DNA of 64,000 bases from Caballeronia pedi (GTDB lineage: Bacteria; Pseudomonadota; Gammaproteobacteria; Burkholderiales; Burkholderiaceae), in assembly GCF_001544915.2 (NCBI RefSeq), contig NZ_FCOE02000011.1:1-64000 (forward strand), written 5' to 3'. The number at the start of each line of letters is the position of its first letter. Position 1 is the stretch's first letter. Position numbers and translations under genes: made by a program. The notes beneath the pieces were generated by a model. The model was not told the origin of the DNA. It searched no databases and saw only the letters and a list, made by a program, of their open reading frames with translations. This document shows, in pieces, positions 1-8,417 of this stretch.

Positions 1-1
1 G

Positions 2-1225
2 GCGGCCGCGCGTTTTCGCGGCGCGCGCGCGGCCGCCGCGCAGGCGCGTTCGGCTTACTTCCCGACGATCACCGCGAACGCGGCGTTCAACCAGTCGCGC
101 GTGTCGTCGAACGTGCTGTACAAATCGAGCGCGGGCGTCACCGTGCCCGACTATCTGATCGATGCGCAAATCTCCTGGGAGCCGGATCTATGGGGGCGCA
201 TCTCGCGCGCCGTCGAAGGCGGACGAGCGGAGGCGCAGGCAAGCGCGGCGGATCTGCAAAGCGCCATTCTCTCGATGCAGGCCGAGCTCGCCACGAATTA
301 CTTCGATCTGCGCGGCGTCGTCGAAGAGGAACGGCTGCTGCAGGCGACGCTGCAAGCCTACGACAAGGCCCTTGCGCTTACGCGCGATCGTTTCGCGGGC
401 GGCGTCGCGGCGGAATCGGATGTCGCGCAGGCGGAAGAGCAATTGCGCGCGACGCAGGCGCAATTGATCGATCTGGAGACCGCGCGCACGAGCCTCGTCA
501 ATGCGATCGCGATTCTCGTCGGCGAGTCGCCGTCGGGTTTCACGCTCGATGTCGCGCCGCTCAACGAAGCTCATTCTCCGCGTCCGTCCGCGGCGCTTGC
601 CGCGCTGCCGCTCAGCGTGCCCTCCGCGCTGCTCGAACGGCGGCCGGATATCGCAGCGGCGGAGCGGCGCGTCGCGGAGGCGAATGCGCGCGTCGGCGTG
701 GCGACGGCGGCGTTCTTCCCGAATCTGCTGCTCGCCGCGACGGGCGGCCTCGAAGCGACGCGCCTGAGCTCGTGGCTCGAAGCGCCGAGCCGTTTCTGGT
801 CGCTCGGGCCGCAACTCGCTTTCACGGTGCTCGACTTCGGCGGCCGGGCGGCCGCCCGCGATGCGGCGCGAGCGGCCTATGACGAGAGCGTCGCCGACTA
901 CCGGCAGACGGTGCTGACGGCATTCGGGCAGGTGGAAGACAACCTGAACGCGCTGGAAGTGTTGCGCCGCGAGGGCGAAGCGCAGCGCGATGCGGTCGAT
1001 GCCGCCCAGCGCGCGCTCGGCAAGGTGAGCAACCGCTACGAAAACGGCGCGATCACGTATTTGAGCGTGGTCGTGACGCAGGCCATCGTGCTGTCGGATC
1101 AGCGCACGGCGGTGCGCATCGAGCGGCGGCGCATGGCGGCGAGCGTCGCACTCGTGAAGGCGCTGGGGGGCGGATGGACCACGACTGCGCTGCCGGCCCC
1201 GGAAGAGGTATCGCGGCGGGATTGA
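2..1225 (+). CDS. RND-type efflux outer membrane lipoprotein (NodT/OprM family), 5'-truncated
   Basis: This is the C-terminal part of an outer-membrane channel of the TolC/OprM/NodT type, the exit duct of a tripartite drug or solute efflux pump. The reading frame is open from the window edge, so the start codon and lipobox lie outside. Two family repeats are visible: a long helical stretch rich in Ala, Glu and Gln near 220-480, and the classic segment LLERRPDIAAAERRVAEANA around 625-690, followed by a second helical repeat with FGQVEDNL. The membrane fusion protein and inner-membrane pump are presumably upstream, off the window. The gene ends 57 bp before a convergent membrane-protein gene. 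Family assignment is secure; substrate is unknown. Confidence 0.93.
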   Translation, partial: AAARFRGARAAAAQARSAYFPTITANAAFNQSRVSSNVLYKSSAGVTVPDYLIDAQISWEPDLWGRISRAVEGGRAEAQASAADLQSAILSMQAELATNYFDLRGVVEEERLLQATLQAYDKALALTRDRFAGGVAAESDVAQAEEQLRATQAQLIDLETARTSLVNAIAILVGESPSGFTLDVAPLNEAHSPRPSAALAALPLSVPSALLERRPDIAAAERRVAEANARVGVATAAFFPNLLLAATGGLEATRLSSWLEAPSRFWSLGPQLAFTVLDFGGRAAARDAARAAYDESVADYRQTVLTAFGQVEDNLNALEVLRREGEAQRDAVDAAQRALGKVSNRYENGAITYLSVVVTQAIVLSDQRTAVRIERRRMAASVALVKALGGGWTTTALPAPEEVSRRD

Positions 1226-1282
1226 ATTTCGCACCATGCATGCAAAATGCCATCGTGCATGATGAATGCAAAATGCGATCGA

Positions 1283-1906
1283 CTACACGAGCAGAAACAC
1301 GCCGCATGCGATAAGCGCAGCGCTCCACAGCCAGTCGATGTTGATCCAGCCGCTGCGCAAAAACCCGAGGCCGCCACGTTCCTGAACCGACATCGCGAAC
1401 ATGGAGATCGCGGCGATCACGGCCAGCATCGCGCCGGTATGCACCGTCAGCGCGAGCGCGCTGGCCTCGAACGCGTCCCCGGCTACCTTGCCCGTGCAAA
1501 GCGGCAGGAGCGCCGGCACGAGCATCAGCCCCGCGCCGTGCGCGCTCGACATCACGAACGACCACAACGCGAGCCCGGCAAGCCCGGTGCGCATGCCGAC
1601 GGTCGGGCGTCCGCGATGCCCGCGCCACGCGCTCCACAGGCCCCAGCCGATCAGAAGCGCGCCGCACGCGCGCGCCAGCATGTCGTGGCCGATGAACGCG
1701 CCGAGCGTGAGCGCGCCCGCCAGCACGAGCGCGACCGACACCGCGTGACCCAGCGCGATCGGCACGAGCGAGACGAGCGCGACACGGCGGCTGCGCGCAT
1801 ACAGCCCGAGCGCGACGGCGAAGAGCCATCCCATCGCGGGATTGAGGCCGTGGAACGCGCCGAGGCCCGCAGCGGTGAAGAGGAGCGCGGGTGACGCGGC
1901 GTCCAT
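1283..1906 (-). CDS. Multi-pass inner membrane protein, possibly metal-transporter-like
   Basis: A 207-residue hydrophobic protein with about six membrane segments. Near the N terminus it has the motif GAFHGLNPAMGW, and further on SSAHGAGLMLVP; such His-containing helix motifs recall the NicO/UreH/DsbD-like transporter superfamily, but I cannot assign a substrate. The ATG at 1906 lies 20 bp after the stop of the selenium-binding-protein gene on the same strand, so the two are very likely co-transcribed. The frame stays open far upstream, but that part is a high-GC shadow of the selenium-binding-protein gene, so the ATG start is preferred. A role in metal handling for its partner is inference only. 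Confidence 0.8.
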   Translation of the reverse strand: MDAASPALLFTAAGLGAFHGLNPAMGWLFAVALGLYARSRRVALVSLVPIALGHAVSVALVLAGALTLGAFIGHDMLARACGALLIGWGLWSAWRGHRGRPTVGMRTGLAGLALWSFVMSSAHGAGLMLVPALLPLCTGKVAGDAFEASALALTVHTGAMLAVIAAISMFAMSVQERGGLGFLRSGWINIDWLWSAALIACGVFLLV

Positions 1907-1926
1907 GCGAGGCGGCTCGTAACGCG

Positions 1927-3321
1927 TCAGGGATAACAGTACGAATCCGACGAGCAATCGCCGCCCTGCAGCCGGATCTGATGCGGCCGCTGTCCTTTCG
2001 GCCAGTCGATGAAAAACTTCTCGTCGACGGCGAGGCCGCCGTTCGGATCGGCGTCGAGCTTCACCATCCAGCCTTCGATGCCATCGGGATAGAACTGCGC
2101 ATCCACCGCGCCGTACAGCGAATTCGTGAAGTAGACGCGGCGGCCGTCGCGGCTCACTTCGACCATTTGCGGGCCGCCGTTCAACGCACCGTTCGCCGCG
2201 CCCGGATGCGTCGCGCGCGCGACCACGCCGCCGATGCGAACCTTGCCCGTCAGCTTCGGCGCGAACGGATCGGAGACGTCGTACTGCAGCATGTCGCCGG
2301 TGCCCCAGCACGACACGTAGAGAAAGCGGTCGTCCATCGACAGATCGATGTCCGAGACGAGCGGCGGCACCGCGCCGAAGCCCTTGAGCAGCGGCGGCAG
2401 CGCATCGGCGTCGGCGGGCTCGGCGGGTATGTCGATGATTTTCTTCACCGCCCATTTGTCCTTGTCGCGATACCAGGTCCAGATCGACGACGACAGATCC
2501 TTCAGGCTGATCACGCAGTTGACGAAGCCATACGCCTTGGTCGGATCATGCGCGGGACGCAGCTCGAACACGAGCTGATATTCGTCGCCGAAGTCGATTT
2601 CCTGAATATGCTTGCGCTTCGTGAAATCCCAGAAATGCAGTTTGCGCCCGTACTTCGCGCCGAGCAGTATTTCGGGAACGAGACCGTCCTCGAAGGTGTC
2701 GGGCGTGCCCCATTCGCTCGTGACCATCGTGTCGTAGCCGAGATGCCACCAGCCGTCGTACGCGAGTTGCTGCGGGCCGCGATCCACCTCCCAGCGGCCG
2801 AGCGGATCGAAGCTCTGCTGATCGAGGATCAGCACGCCACCGGGCGCCTTGCCTTCGGCGTTGCCGAGCGCCGTGACGTAGATGCCGCCCGGGCCGCAGT
2901 GCACGGTGTGCGGGCGCGTATAGCCGGTTTTTTCCGCGAGTTCTTCAGGCTCGATCGTCTTCACGATGACGGGTTTCTTCGGATCGGGCTTCGTGTCGAG
3001 GATATGGATGCGCGACGAGCGCAGCCCCGGCACGACGAGATAGCGCCGCTCCATATGCGGGTGCGGCGCGTTCGGGCACAGACAGGACGAGCACGCGTTC
3101 CAGCCGAAGTGATGCAGCTCGTCGCCGGTATCGGGCATCGCGAGTTCGCCGACGATCTTCGTATAGTCGGGCGAATCGGGATCGACATCGACGACGGCGA
3201 TTTTGTCGGGCGTCTTGCGCTCGGGATCGAACGTCGCCACGTAGGCGAGTGTTTCGCGCGGCGCCTTGGCCGCGAGCCGCGGGGAAGGATAGAAGCTCGG
3301 GTCCGGTTTCCATGTTGCCAT
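1927..3321 (-). CDS. Selenium-binding protein / methanethiol oxidase family (SELENBP1/MtoX-like)
   Basis: A 464-residue homologue of SELENBP1, members of which oxidise methanethiol to formaldehyde, H2S and H2O2. The hallmark Cys pair is present early in WNACSSCLCPNAP, followed by the conserved segments RPHTVHCGPGG, YDTMVTSEWG and LSMDDRFLYVSCWGTGDM of the beta-propeller-like fold. His residues in HHFGWN, RPHT and PHQIR are candidate metal ligands. Start chosen at the ATG preceded by GGGAGA about 6 bases away, giving MATWKPDP; an upstream in-frame extension lacks a comparable ribosome binding site. No signal peptide is apparent with this start, whereas some MtoX proteins are exported. Likely operon with the downstream membrane protein. 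Confidence 0.93.
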   Translation of the reverse strand: MATWKPDPSFYPSPRLAAKAPRETLAYVATFDPERKTPDKIAVVDVDPDSPDYTKIVGELAMPDTGDELHHFGWNACSSCLCPNAPHPHMERRYLVVPGLRSSRIHILDTKPDPKKPVIVKTIEPEELAEKTGYTRPHTVHCGPGGIYVTALGNAEGKAPGGVLILDQQSFDPLGRWEVDRGPQQLAYDGWWHLGYDTMVTSEWGTPDTFEDGLVPEILLGAKYGRKLHFWDFTKRKHIQEIDFGDEYQLVFELRPAHDPTKAYGFVNCVISLKDLSSSIWTWYRDKDKWAVKKIIDIPAEPADADALPPLLKGFGAVPPLVSDIDLSMDDRFLYVSCWGTGDMLQYDVSDPFAPKLTGKVRIGGVVARATHPGAANGALNGGPQMVEVSRDGRRVYFTNSLYGAVDAQFYPDGIEGWMVKLDADPNGGLAVDEKFFIDWPKGQRPHQIRLQGGDCSSDSYCYP

Positions 3322-3470
3322 GTGCGTCTCCCAGTTGATGTGCCTGACTGCAAAGCAGACGTGCAGAAGCACTATAGGACACTAGGGCGCGGCACGCTGC
3401 GGCTGGCTCCGGCGCGCCGATCTGCGCCTACAATAGAGGCATCGCCCCGACACCGAAAGAGGAGGACGCG

Positions 3471-3626
3471 ATGGCCGAGCCGATGATCAGCCTGTTGGCG
3501 GGAATCGTCCTGGTGCTATGCATCGCGGTGGTTCTCGTGATGCATCACCGACACCCGCACATCCAGACCCCGAAGGCACGCTGGCTGGATTCGCATCCAC
3601 CGCGCGACTGGCGGCACAGGCATTGA
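3471..3626 (+). CDS. Small single-span membrane protein
   Basis: A 51-residue ORF. It begins with ATG at 3471 behind a strong GGAGGA at 3461-3466 and ends with TGA at 3624. The N-terminal half (SLLAGIVLVLCIAVVLVM) is one clear transmembrane helix; the C-terminal half is basic and aromatic (HHRHPH, RWLDSHPPRDWRHRH), predicted cytoplasmic by positive-inside. It stands alone between two oppositely oriented genes and is followed 26 bp later by a perfect-stem terminator, which supports a real transcription unit. No family recognised. Confidence 0.65.
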   Translation: MAEPMISLLAGIVLVLCIAVVLVMHHRHPHIQTPKARWLDSHPPRDWRHRH

Positions 3627-3651
3627 AGAGTGCTATCTGAAGTAAGCGACC

Positions 3652-3684
3652 AAGGCGCCGGCACGGACCGGCGCCTTGTCTTTG
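3652..3684. terminator. Rho-independent terminator, possibly bidirectional
   Basis: A perfect 10-bp stem AAGGCGCCGG/CCGGCGCCTT (3652-3661 with 3668-3677), a 6-base loop and then a T-rich tail TTGTCTTT. It sits between the small membrane protein gene on the plus strand and the hypothetical gene on the minus strand, and could serve both. Confidence 0.8.
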
Positions 3685-3703
3685 TGCAGCGCGAAAAAGC
3701 GAC

Positions 3704-4024
3704 TTAGCGTCTTGGCCCTTTCATCGCCTCGGCTTCGCGCGCGGCGTTCCATTCCTCGCTGTTCTCGATCGGGTCCATGCCTTCGTCGATGGACGCCGTC
3801 GCGCGCTCCGCCACCGAGCGGGTTTCGTCTTCGGTGTCGTCGTCGATGAGGCCGTCCTCGTCGGCGGGCGGCTCCAGCATGTCGTGCAGCATCGCTTCCA
3901 GTTCCGGCGTATCCCACGGTTCGCCGCGCTGCTTTTTCTTCTTGATGTAATGCCGCACTTCGGCATCCTGTTCAGCAGTCAGCGGAAGTCCGCGGAAGGT
4001 GCGGTTGGCGTCGAAGTCACTCAT
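3704..4024 (-). CDS. Conserved hypothetical acidic protein
   Basis: A 106-residue soluble protein of unknown function. It starts MSDFDANRTFRGLPLTAEQ, has a basic patch IKKKKQRGEPWDTPELEAML in the first half, and a very acidic middle and C-terminal half (EPPADEDGLIDDDTEDE). No membrane segment, signal peptide or known domain is visible. The codon usage and position between a terminator and the AsnC gene argue that it is real; such acidic proteins are common among Burkholderia-restricted hypotheticals. Possible nucleic-acid-associated or scaffold role is speculation. Confidence 0.75.
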   Translation of the reverse strand: MSDFDANRTFRGLPLTAEQDAEVRHYIKKKKQRGEPWDTPELEAMLHDMLEPPADEDGLIDDDTEDETRSVAERATASIDEGMDPIENSEEWNAAREAEAMKGPRR

Positions 4025-4087
4025 GTTCGCTCCTGTCGCGCATGACCCTAGTGTAACGCCGTTCGTCTGCAGGTAAAAACGCGCCAG

Positions 4088-4558
4088 TCAGCCGAGCGGC
4101 GGCAGGCGCCTTTCGATCGGCGTCGCTTTCACGATGGCCGTGCTCGTCGCGGCGCGCTCCGTGACGCGCGACAGGATATCGTCGAGATGTTCGATCGAGC
4201 GCAGATAGAGACGGCACACGAAGCAGTCGTCGCCGGTTACCTTGTCGCATTCGACGAATTCCGGGATGCGCCTGATCGCGTCCTCGACGAGATGCAGTTG
4301 TCCGGGCAGCGGCTGCACGCGCACGATCGCCTGCAGCGTGTAACCGAGCGCGCGCGGATCGATATCCACCGTGAAGCCGCGGATCACGCCCTGCGTTTCG
4401 AGCCGCCGCACGCGCTCGGCGGTGCTCGGCGCCGACAGGCCGACGCGCTTCGCCAGCTCGCTGATCGCGATACGTCCGTCGCTCGCGAGTACGCCGATGA
4501 GTTCGCGATCGATGGCGTCGACGCCCGTCGATGGCAGGATGCTTAGGTTCTTTCCCAT
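4088..4558 (-). CDS. Lrp/AsnC family transcriptional regulator
   Basis: A 156-residue regulator. The N-terminal helix-turn-helix (about residues 14-62) contains IDRELIGVLASDGRIAISEL and VGLSAPSTAERVRRLE; the C-terminal half is the RAM/AsnC ligand-binding domain (IVRVQPLPGQ, VTGDDCFVCRLYLRS). Start taken at MGKNLSIL with GAAGG just upstream; the longer open frame runs into the divergent gene. It is divergently arranged with a DMT-family exporter, 112 bp apart. This layout is typical of Lrp-type regulators that control an adjacent amino acid or metabolite exporter, so that exporter is the probable target. The ligand cannot be told from sequence. Confidence 0.93.
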   Translation of the reverse strand: MGKNLSILPSTGVDAIDRELIGVLASDGRIAISELAKRVGLSAPSTAERVRRLETQGVIRGFTVDIDPRALGYTLQAIVRVQPLPGQLHLVEDAIRRIPEFVECDKVTGDDCFVCRLYLRSIEHLDDILSRVTERAATSTAIVKATPIERRLPPLG

Positions 4559-4670
4559 GATGGCCTTCGATTCAAAGGTCGAAAGATGTGCGTGCCTCAT
4601 TTTAGGCATGGTTTTGGGTAAAGTGCATCGATAGACTTGACGACATCGAAACTTGCATGGCAGCGATGAG

Positions 4671-5609
4671 ATGAATACGGAAAGAATCGATACGCGCGTG
4701 GCCGCCGCATCGAACGCCAATGAGCTGCGTCGTGGCGCGATCGAAATGTCGCTCGCGATGCTGATGTCGGGCACGATCGGCTGGCTGGTCGTGTCGTCGG
4801 GGCAGACGCCGTGGAACGTGGTGTTTTTCCGCTGCGTGTTCGGCGGGGCGACGCTCATCGCCGTGTGCGCGGCGCTGGGCTTTCTGAAGCAACGCTATTT
4901 CTCGTGGCGCATGATCGGGCTGGTCGCGCTCGGCAGTGTCGCGATCGTCGGCAACTGGCTCTTGCTGTTCGCCGCGTACTCGCGCGCGTCGATCTCGATG
5001 GCGACCACCGTCTACAACACGCAGCCGTTCATGCTCGTCGCGCTGGGCGCGTTGGTGCTGCGCGAGCGCGTGTCGGCGTCGACACTCGCGTGGCTCGGCA
5101 TCGCGTTCATCGGACTCGTGATGGTGGTGCGCGTCGAGCCCGCCGTGCTGGCGATGCCGGGGCAGTATCTCGAAGGTATCGCGTATGCGCTCGGGGCGGC
5201 TTTTCTTTACGCGATATCGTCGATCGTCACGAAGCGCCTGAAGGGCACGCCGCCGCATCTGATCGCGATGCTGCATGTGCTGTTCGGCATCGTGATGCTC
5301 GCGCCGTTCGCGCGCTTCGATCAGACGCCCGCGTCGCTCGGCGGATGGTCGGATCTCGTCGTGCTCGGCGTCGTCAACACGGGGCTCATGTACGTGCTGC
5401 TCTACGGCGCGATCCAGAAGCTGCCGACCGCGACGACGGGCGCGCTGTCGTTCATCTATCCGGTGGTCGCGATCGTGGTCGACTGGCTCGCGTTCGGGCA
5501 AAGGCTCGCATGGCTGCAAGTGGCTGGCGCCGTGCTCATTCTGCTCGCGGCGGCGGGGGTGAATCTGCAGTGGCGGATCGTGCCGCAAAAACAGCGCGCA
5601 AACGATTGA
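4671..5609 (+). CDS. DMT superfamily (EamA) transporter
   Basis: A 312-residue inner-membrane protein with about ten predicted helices and two EamA repeats. The first contains TIGWLVVSSGQTPWNVVFFRC and YNTQPFMLVALGALVLRERV, the second YAISSIVTKRLKGTPPHLIA and LSFIYPVVAIVVDWLAFGQRL. The pattern of a conserved end-of-repeat helix followed by a basic loop is typical for drug/metabolite exporters. The ATG at 4671 is preferred over an in-frame TTG at 4653. Probably controlled by the divergent Lrp-type regulator. The substrate is unknown; amino acid or related metabolite export is a reasonable guess. Confidence 0.92.
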   Translation: MNTERIDTRVAAASNANELRRGAIEMSLAMLMSGTIGWLVVSSGQTPWNVVFFRCVFGGATLIAVCAALGFLKQRYFSWRMIGLVALGSVAIVGNWLLLFAAYSRASISMATTVYNTQPFMLVALGALVLRERVSASTLAWLGIAFIGLVMVVRVEPAVLAMPGQYLEGIAYALGAAFLYAISSIVTKRLKGTPPHLIAMLHVLFGIVMLAPFARFDQTPASLGGWSDLVVLGVVNTGLMYVLLYGAIQKLPTATTGALSFIYPVVAIVVDWLAFGQRLAWLQVAGAVLILLAAAGVNLQWRIVPQKQRAND

Positions 5610-5660
5610 CGCGCACTCGTATAGAATGGCGCCCCTTTCCGACTACATCGAAATGCCGCC

Positions 5661-6572
5661 ATGTGGTTCAAGAATCTTCAGCTTCACCGTCTTCCCGCGC
5701 ACTGGTCCGTCACGCCGAATCAAATGCAGCAATGGCTCGCGCCGCTCGCCTTCAGCGACGCGTCGAGCATCGAGAACGAGCGTCGCGGCTGGGTCTCGCC
5801 GCGCGGCGACGATGCGCTCGTCTACACGGCGAATCGTCAGATGCTCATCACTTATCGGGCGGAGAAAAAGCTGTTGCCCGCGTCGGTCGTCACGCAATTC
5901 GTGAAGGAGCGCGCGGCCGAACTCGAAGAGCAGCAAGGCTTCAAACCGGGCAGAAAGCAGTTGCGCGAACTGAAAGAGCAGATCACCGATGAACTCCTGC
6001 CGCGCGCCTTCAGCATTCGCCGCGACACCCGCGTGTGGATCGATCCGGTGAACGGCTGGCTTGCGATCGATTCGGCATCGGCGACGCTGTGCGACGACAT
6101 CATCGGTCTGCTCGTGAAATCCGTCACCGATCTGCCGCTCGCGAGCGTGCGCACCGCGCGCGCGCCCGTCTCCGCGATGACCGAGTGGCTGCTCTCCGGC
6201 GACGCGCCCGCGGGCTTCACGCTCGACCGCGATACCGAACTGCGCTCGACGGGCGAAGGCAACGCCACGGTGCGCTACGTCGGCCACGCGCTCGAGACGG
6301 AAGACATGCGCCGCCATATCGAAGCGGGCAAGCAGTGCATGCGTCTCGCGATGACATGGAACGACCGCGTGTCCTACGTGCTCACGCCGTCGCTGACATT
6401 GAAGCGCGTGAGCGCGCTCGACGTCATCAAGGAAGCCGCCGATCCCACCGCGACGAACGACGACGAGCGCTTCGAATCCGATTTCATCCTGATGACGGGC
6501 GAATTGGCGAAGATGCTGTCGGCGCTTACCGACGCGCTGGGCGGCGAAGAAGATCTGCGCGCCGCCGCGTAG
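5661..6572 (+). CDS. rdgC: Recombination-associated protein RdgC
   Basis: A 303-residue protein, the same length as Escherichia coli RdgC, a ring-forming non-specific DNA-binding protein that modulates RecA. The N terminus MWFKNLQLHRLP and the segments GWVSPRGD, LITYRAEKKLLPASVV, FKPGRKQLRELKEQITDELLPRAF and IDPVNGWLAID are characteristic of the family. The gene is a stand-alone unit 51 bp after the DMT exporter and ends 8 bp before a convergent diguanylate cyclase gene. Confidence 0.97.
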   Translation: MWFKNLQLHRLPAHWSVTPNQMQQWLAPLAFSDASSIENERRGWVSPRGDDALVYTANRQMLITYRAEKKLLPASVVTQFVKERAAELEEQQGFKPGRKQLRELKEQITDELLPRAFSIRRDTRVWIDPVNGWLAIDSASATLCDDIIGLLVKSVTDLPLASVRTARAPVSAMTEWLLSGDAPAGFTLDRDTELRSTGEGNATVRYVGHALETEDMRRHIEAGKQCMRLAMTWNDRVSYVLTPSLTLKRVSALDVIKEAADPTATNDDERFESDFILMTGELAKMLSALTDALGGEEDLRAAA

Positions 6573-6580
6573 AAACCGGA

Positions 6581-7717
6581 TCAGGCAGACGGCGCCGACG
6601 CGAACGCGTAGCCGTTCTTGCCATTGCGCTTGACGGTGTACATGGTCTCGTCGGCGGCGGCCACGAGCCGCCAGTAATCGTTGACGCGATCCGGAAAGCT
6701 CGCGATGCCGATGCTCGCGCGCACGATCGACAGCCCCATCTGCGCGTCGGTCTCGCCGACGCACGCGATGATTCGTTGCGCGATCGCGGCGAGTTCCCCA
6801 TCGCTCGAAAACTCGCGCACGAGCAGCGCGAATTCGTCCCCGCCGATGCGCGCGACCAGATCGCCGCCGCGCACCGTCTGACGGAATCGCCGCGACACCG
6901 CGATCAGAAACTCGTCGCCGATGCGGTGACCGTGCGTATCGTTGACGCGCTTGAAGCCATCGAGATCGATATACAGCACGGCGATGCGCGCCGTGCCGCC
7001 CGCGAGCGCGCTGGCCGCTTCCTCGAGCGCCGCGAAGAGCTTGCGGCGATTGGGCAGACCCGTCATCGGATCATGTAGCGACGCCTGTTCGAATTCGTTG
7101 GAGATGCCGAGAAGCTGCCGGTTGCGCTTCGCATACATGCCGAGCGCGGTGATGAGCACGCCGAAGACGATCGCCGACAGCGCGATCAGCGTATGCGACA
7201 CGCTCAGGATGCGTTCGCGCACGTCCGCGCTCGTGCGGTCGCGCGCGGTGCGCCACCATGCATAGGCGGAATCGAGCGCGGAACTCGCCTCGCCGAGCGC
7301 GGTGGCCGGCGAGAGCACGGCCGATGGCACGGCGGGCGCCGGCATCGGGCTCGATGATACGAGCGCATGCAGCGCGGCGAGCCGTGCGGCCAGTTCCATG
7401 CGCGCATCGCGATACGCGGCCTGATGCCGCGGATCGTCAGCCGGCACGCTCTGCAGCGAAAGTGCGGCGGCGCGGGCGGCATCGGCGCGCTCGACGGCTT
7501 CGAGCACCAGCCCAACGTACTCCTGCTGCAACTGCGCGGAAAAGATCGCACGGACCTGCAACGCCAGAAACAGCAGGCCGATCAGAAGGCACAGCAACGC
7601 CGCGCCCGCGAGCGGCGCGGGGCCCGGCATGCGCGCGCGTTCGAGCGCGCGCCGCACGCGCGTTGCCAGTGTCCCCTCAGGGGCGGGAATACTCCTCTCG
7701 CTGACGGTTCGGGACAT
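6581..7717 (-). CDS. Membrane-anchored diguanylate cyclase (GGDEF)
   Basis: A 378-residue protein making cyclic di-GMP. Two membrane helices (about residues 37-58 and 178-200) flank a roughly 120-residue Ala-rich periplasmic sensor region with no recognisable domain. The GGDEF domain occupies about 215-375: DPMTGLPNRRKLF, DLDGFKRVNDTHGH and an intact GGDEF catalytic signature. Five residues before the signature is RGGD, an intact RxxD inhibitory site, so product inhibition is expected. The ATG at 7717 lies inside the upstream gene (41-bp overlap); a later ATG near 7630 is an alternative start that would remove the overlap. Confidence 0.92.
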   Translation of the reverse strand: MSRTVSERSIPAPEGTLATRVRRALERARMPGPAPLAGAALLCLLIGLLFLALQVRAIFSAQLQQEYVGLVLEAVERADAARAAALSLQSVPADDPRHQAAYRDARMELAARLAALHALVSSSPMPAPAVPSAVLSPATALGEASSALDSAYAWWRTARDRTSADVRERILSVSHTLIALSAIVFGVLITALGMYAKRNRQLLGISNEFEQASLHDPMTGLPNRRKLFAALEEAASALAGGTARIAVLYIDLDGFKRVNDTHGHRIGDEFLIAVSRRFRQTVRGGDLVARIGGDEFALLVREFSSDGELAAIAQRIIACVGETDAQMGLSIVRASIGIASFPDRVNDYWRLVAAADETMYTVKRNGKNGYAFASAPSA

Positions 7718-8417
7718 TGTTTCGATAGCTCACTCGATGAAAGAACGCGCCCACGCGCGCGAACAGCCCGCCTTCGGGCTTCGCGTGCGCCTGATGCTTG
7801 CGCGCCTGTGCGGACGAATTGGCCTGGCCCGCGCGGTTCGCGGCGGCCTGCTGCGTCGCCGACGAGTTGCCACGGCGTTGCACGGCGGCGCTTTGCACGG
7901 GCGCTGCGGCGGCCGTTGCGAGCGCTGCAGCGCCGGCCGCGCCCGCGCTGTCCGACGCATCGGCGAGCGGCGGGGTTTCGTCGGCGGGTACGTTGTCGGC
8001 GAGCGAAGCGGTATCGACGGGCGCCGGTGCCTCGTTCGTCGCGTACGCGCCGGTATAAACGGGGATGGCTCCGGCAGCGGGCGCTTCCACCATGCCCGAC
8101 GACTGCGTTTGCGCGGCGGCGATGGCCGGCTGGTCGATGCCGAGCGTCCTGCGCGCGCTCGCCATCGCTTCGGCGTAGACGCGCTGGTCGTGGTTGAACC
8201 ACATGCTGTACGCGACGGTGCCGAGCACACCGATGCCGAGCGCCGTCGCCGACGCCATCCACAGGGCCAGACGCCCGAAGCGCAGTGGCGCGCGAACGGG
8301 TCCACGGTCGTCGTCGAAATCGATTGCAGGCTCGGGCAGGTTGATGACAGTGGGATCGTTCGCGGGACTCGCGTGGTCCGCGACGGTCTCTTCGGGCAGC
8401 TTTGCGTGGTGAGGCAT
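7677..8417 (-). CDS. Hypothetical membrane-anchored Ala/Pro-rich protein
   Basis: A 246-residue protein with an N-terminal cytoplasmic region (PHHAKLPEETV), one transmembrane helix near residues 58-80 (LALWMASATALGIGVLGTVAY), and a long low-complexity Ala/Ser/Gln/Pro-rich periplasmic tail ending in a basic segment. The ATG at 8417 follows GGGAGAG by about 9 bases, better than an upstream ATG at 8444. The 3' end overlaps the diguanylate cyclase start, so the two are probably co-transcribed and perhaps translationally coupled. No known domain; a partner or localisation factor for the cyclase is only a guess. Confidence 0.7.
   Translation of the reverse strand: MPHHAKLPEETVADHASPANDPTVINLPEPAIDFDDDRGPVRAPLRFGRLALWMASATALGIGVLGTVAYSMWFNHDQRVYAEAMASARRTLGIDQPAIAAAQTQSSGMVEAPAAGAIPVYTGAYATNEAPAPVDTASLADNVPADETPPLADASDSAGAAGAAALATAAAAPVQSAAVQRRGNSSATQQAAANRAGQANSSAQARKHQAHAKPEGGLFARVGAFFHRVSYRNNVPNRQREEYSRP

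Noticed and set aside
1891..3486. 531-codon plus-strand frame opposite the selenium-binding-protein gene
   Set aside because: Translation has Arg/His-rich shadow composition; the minus strand carries an unmistakable family protein.
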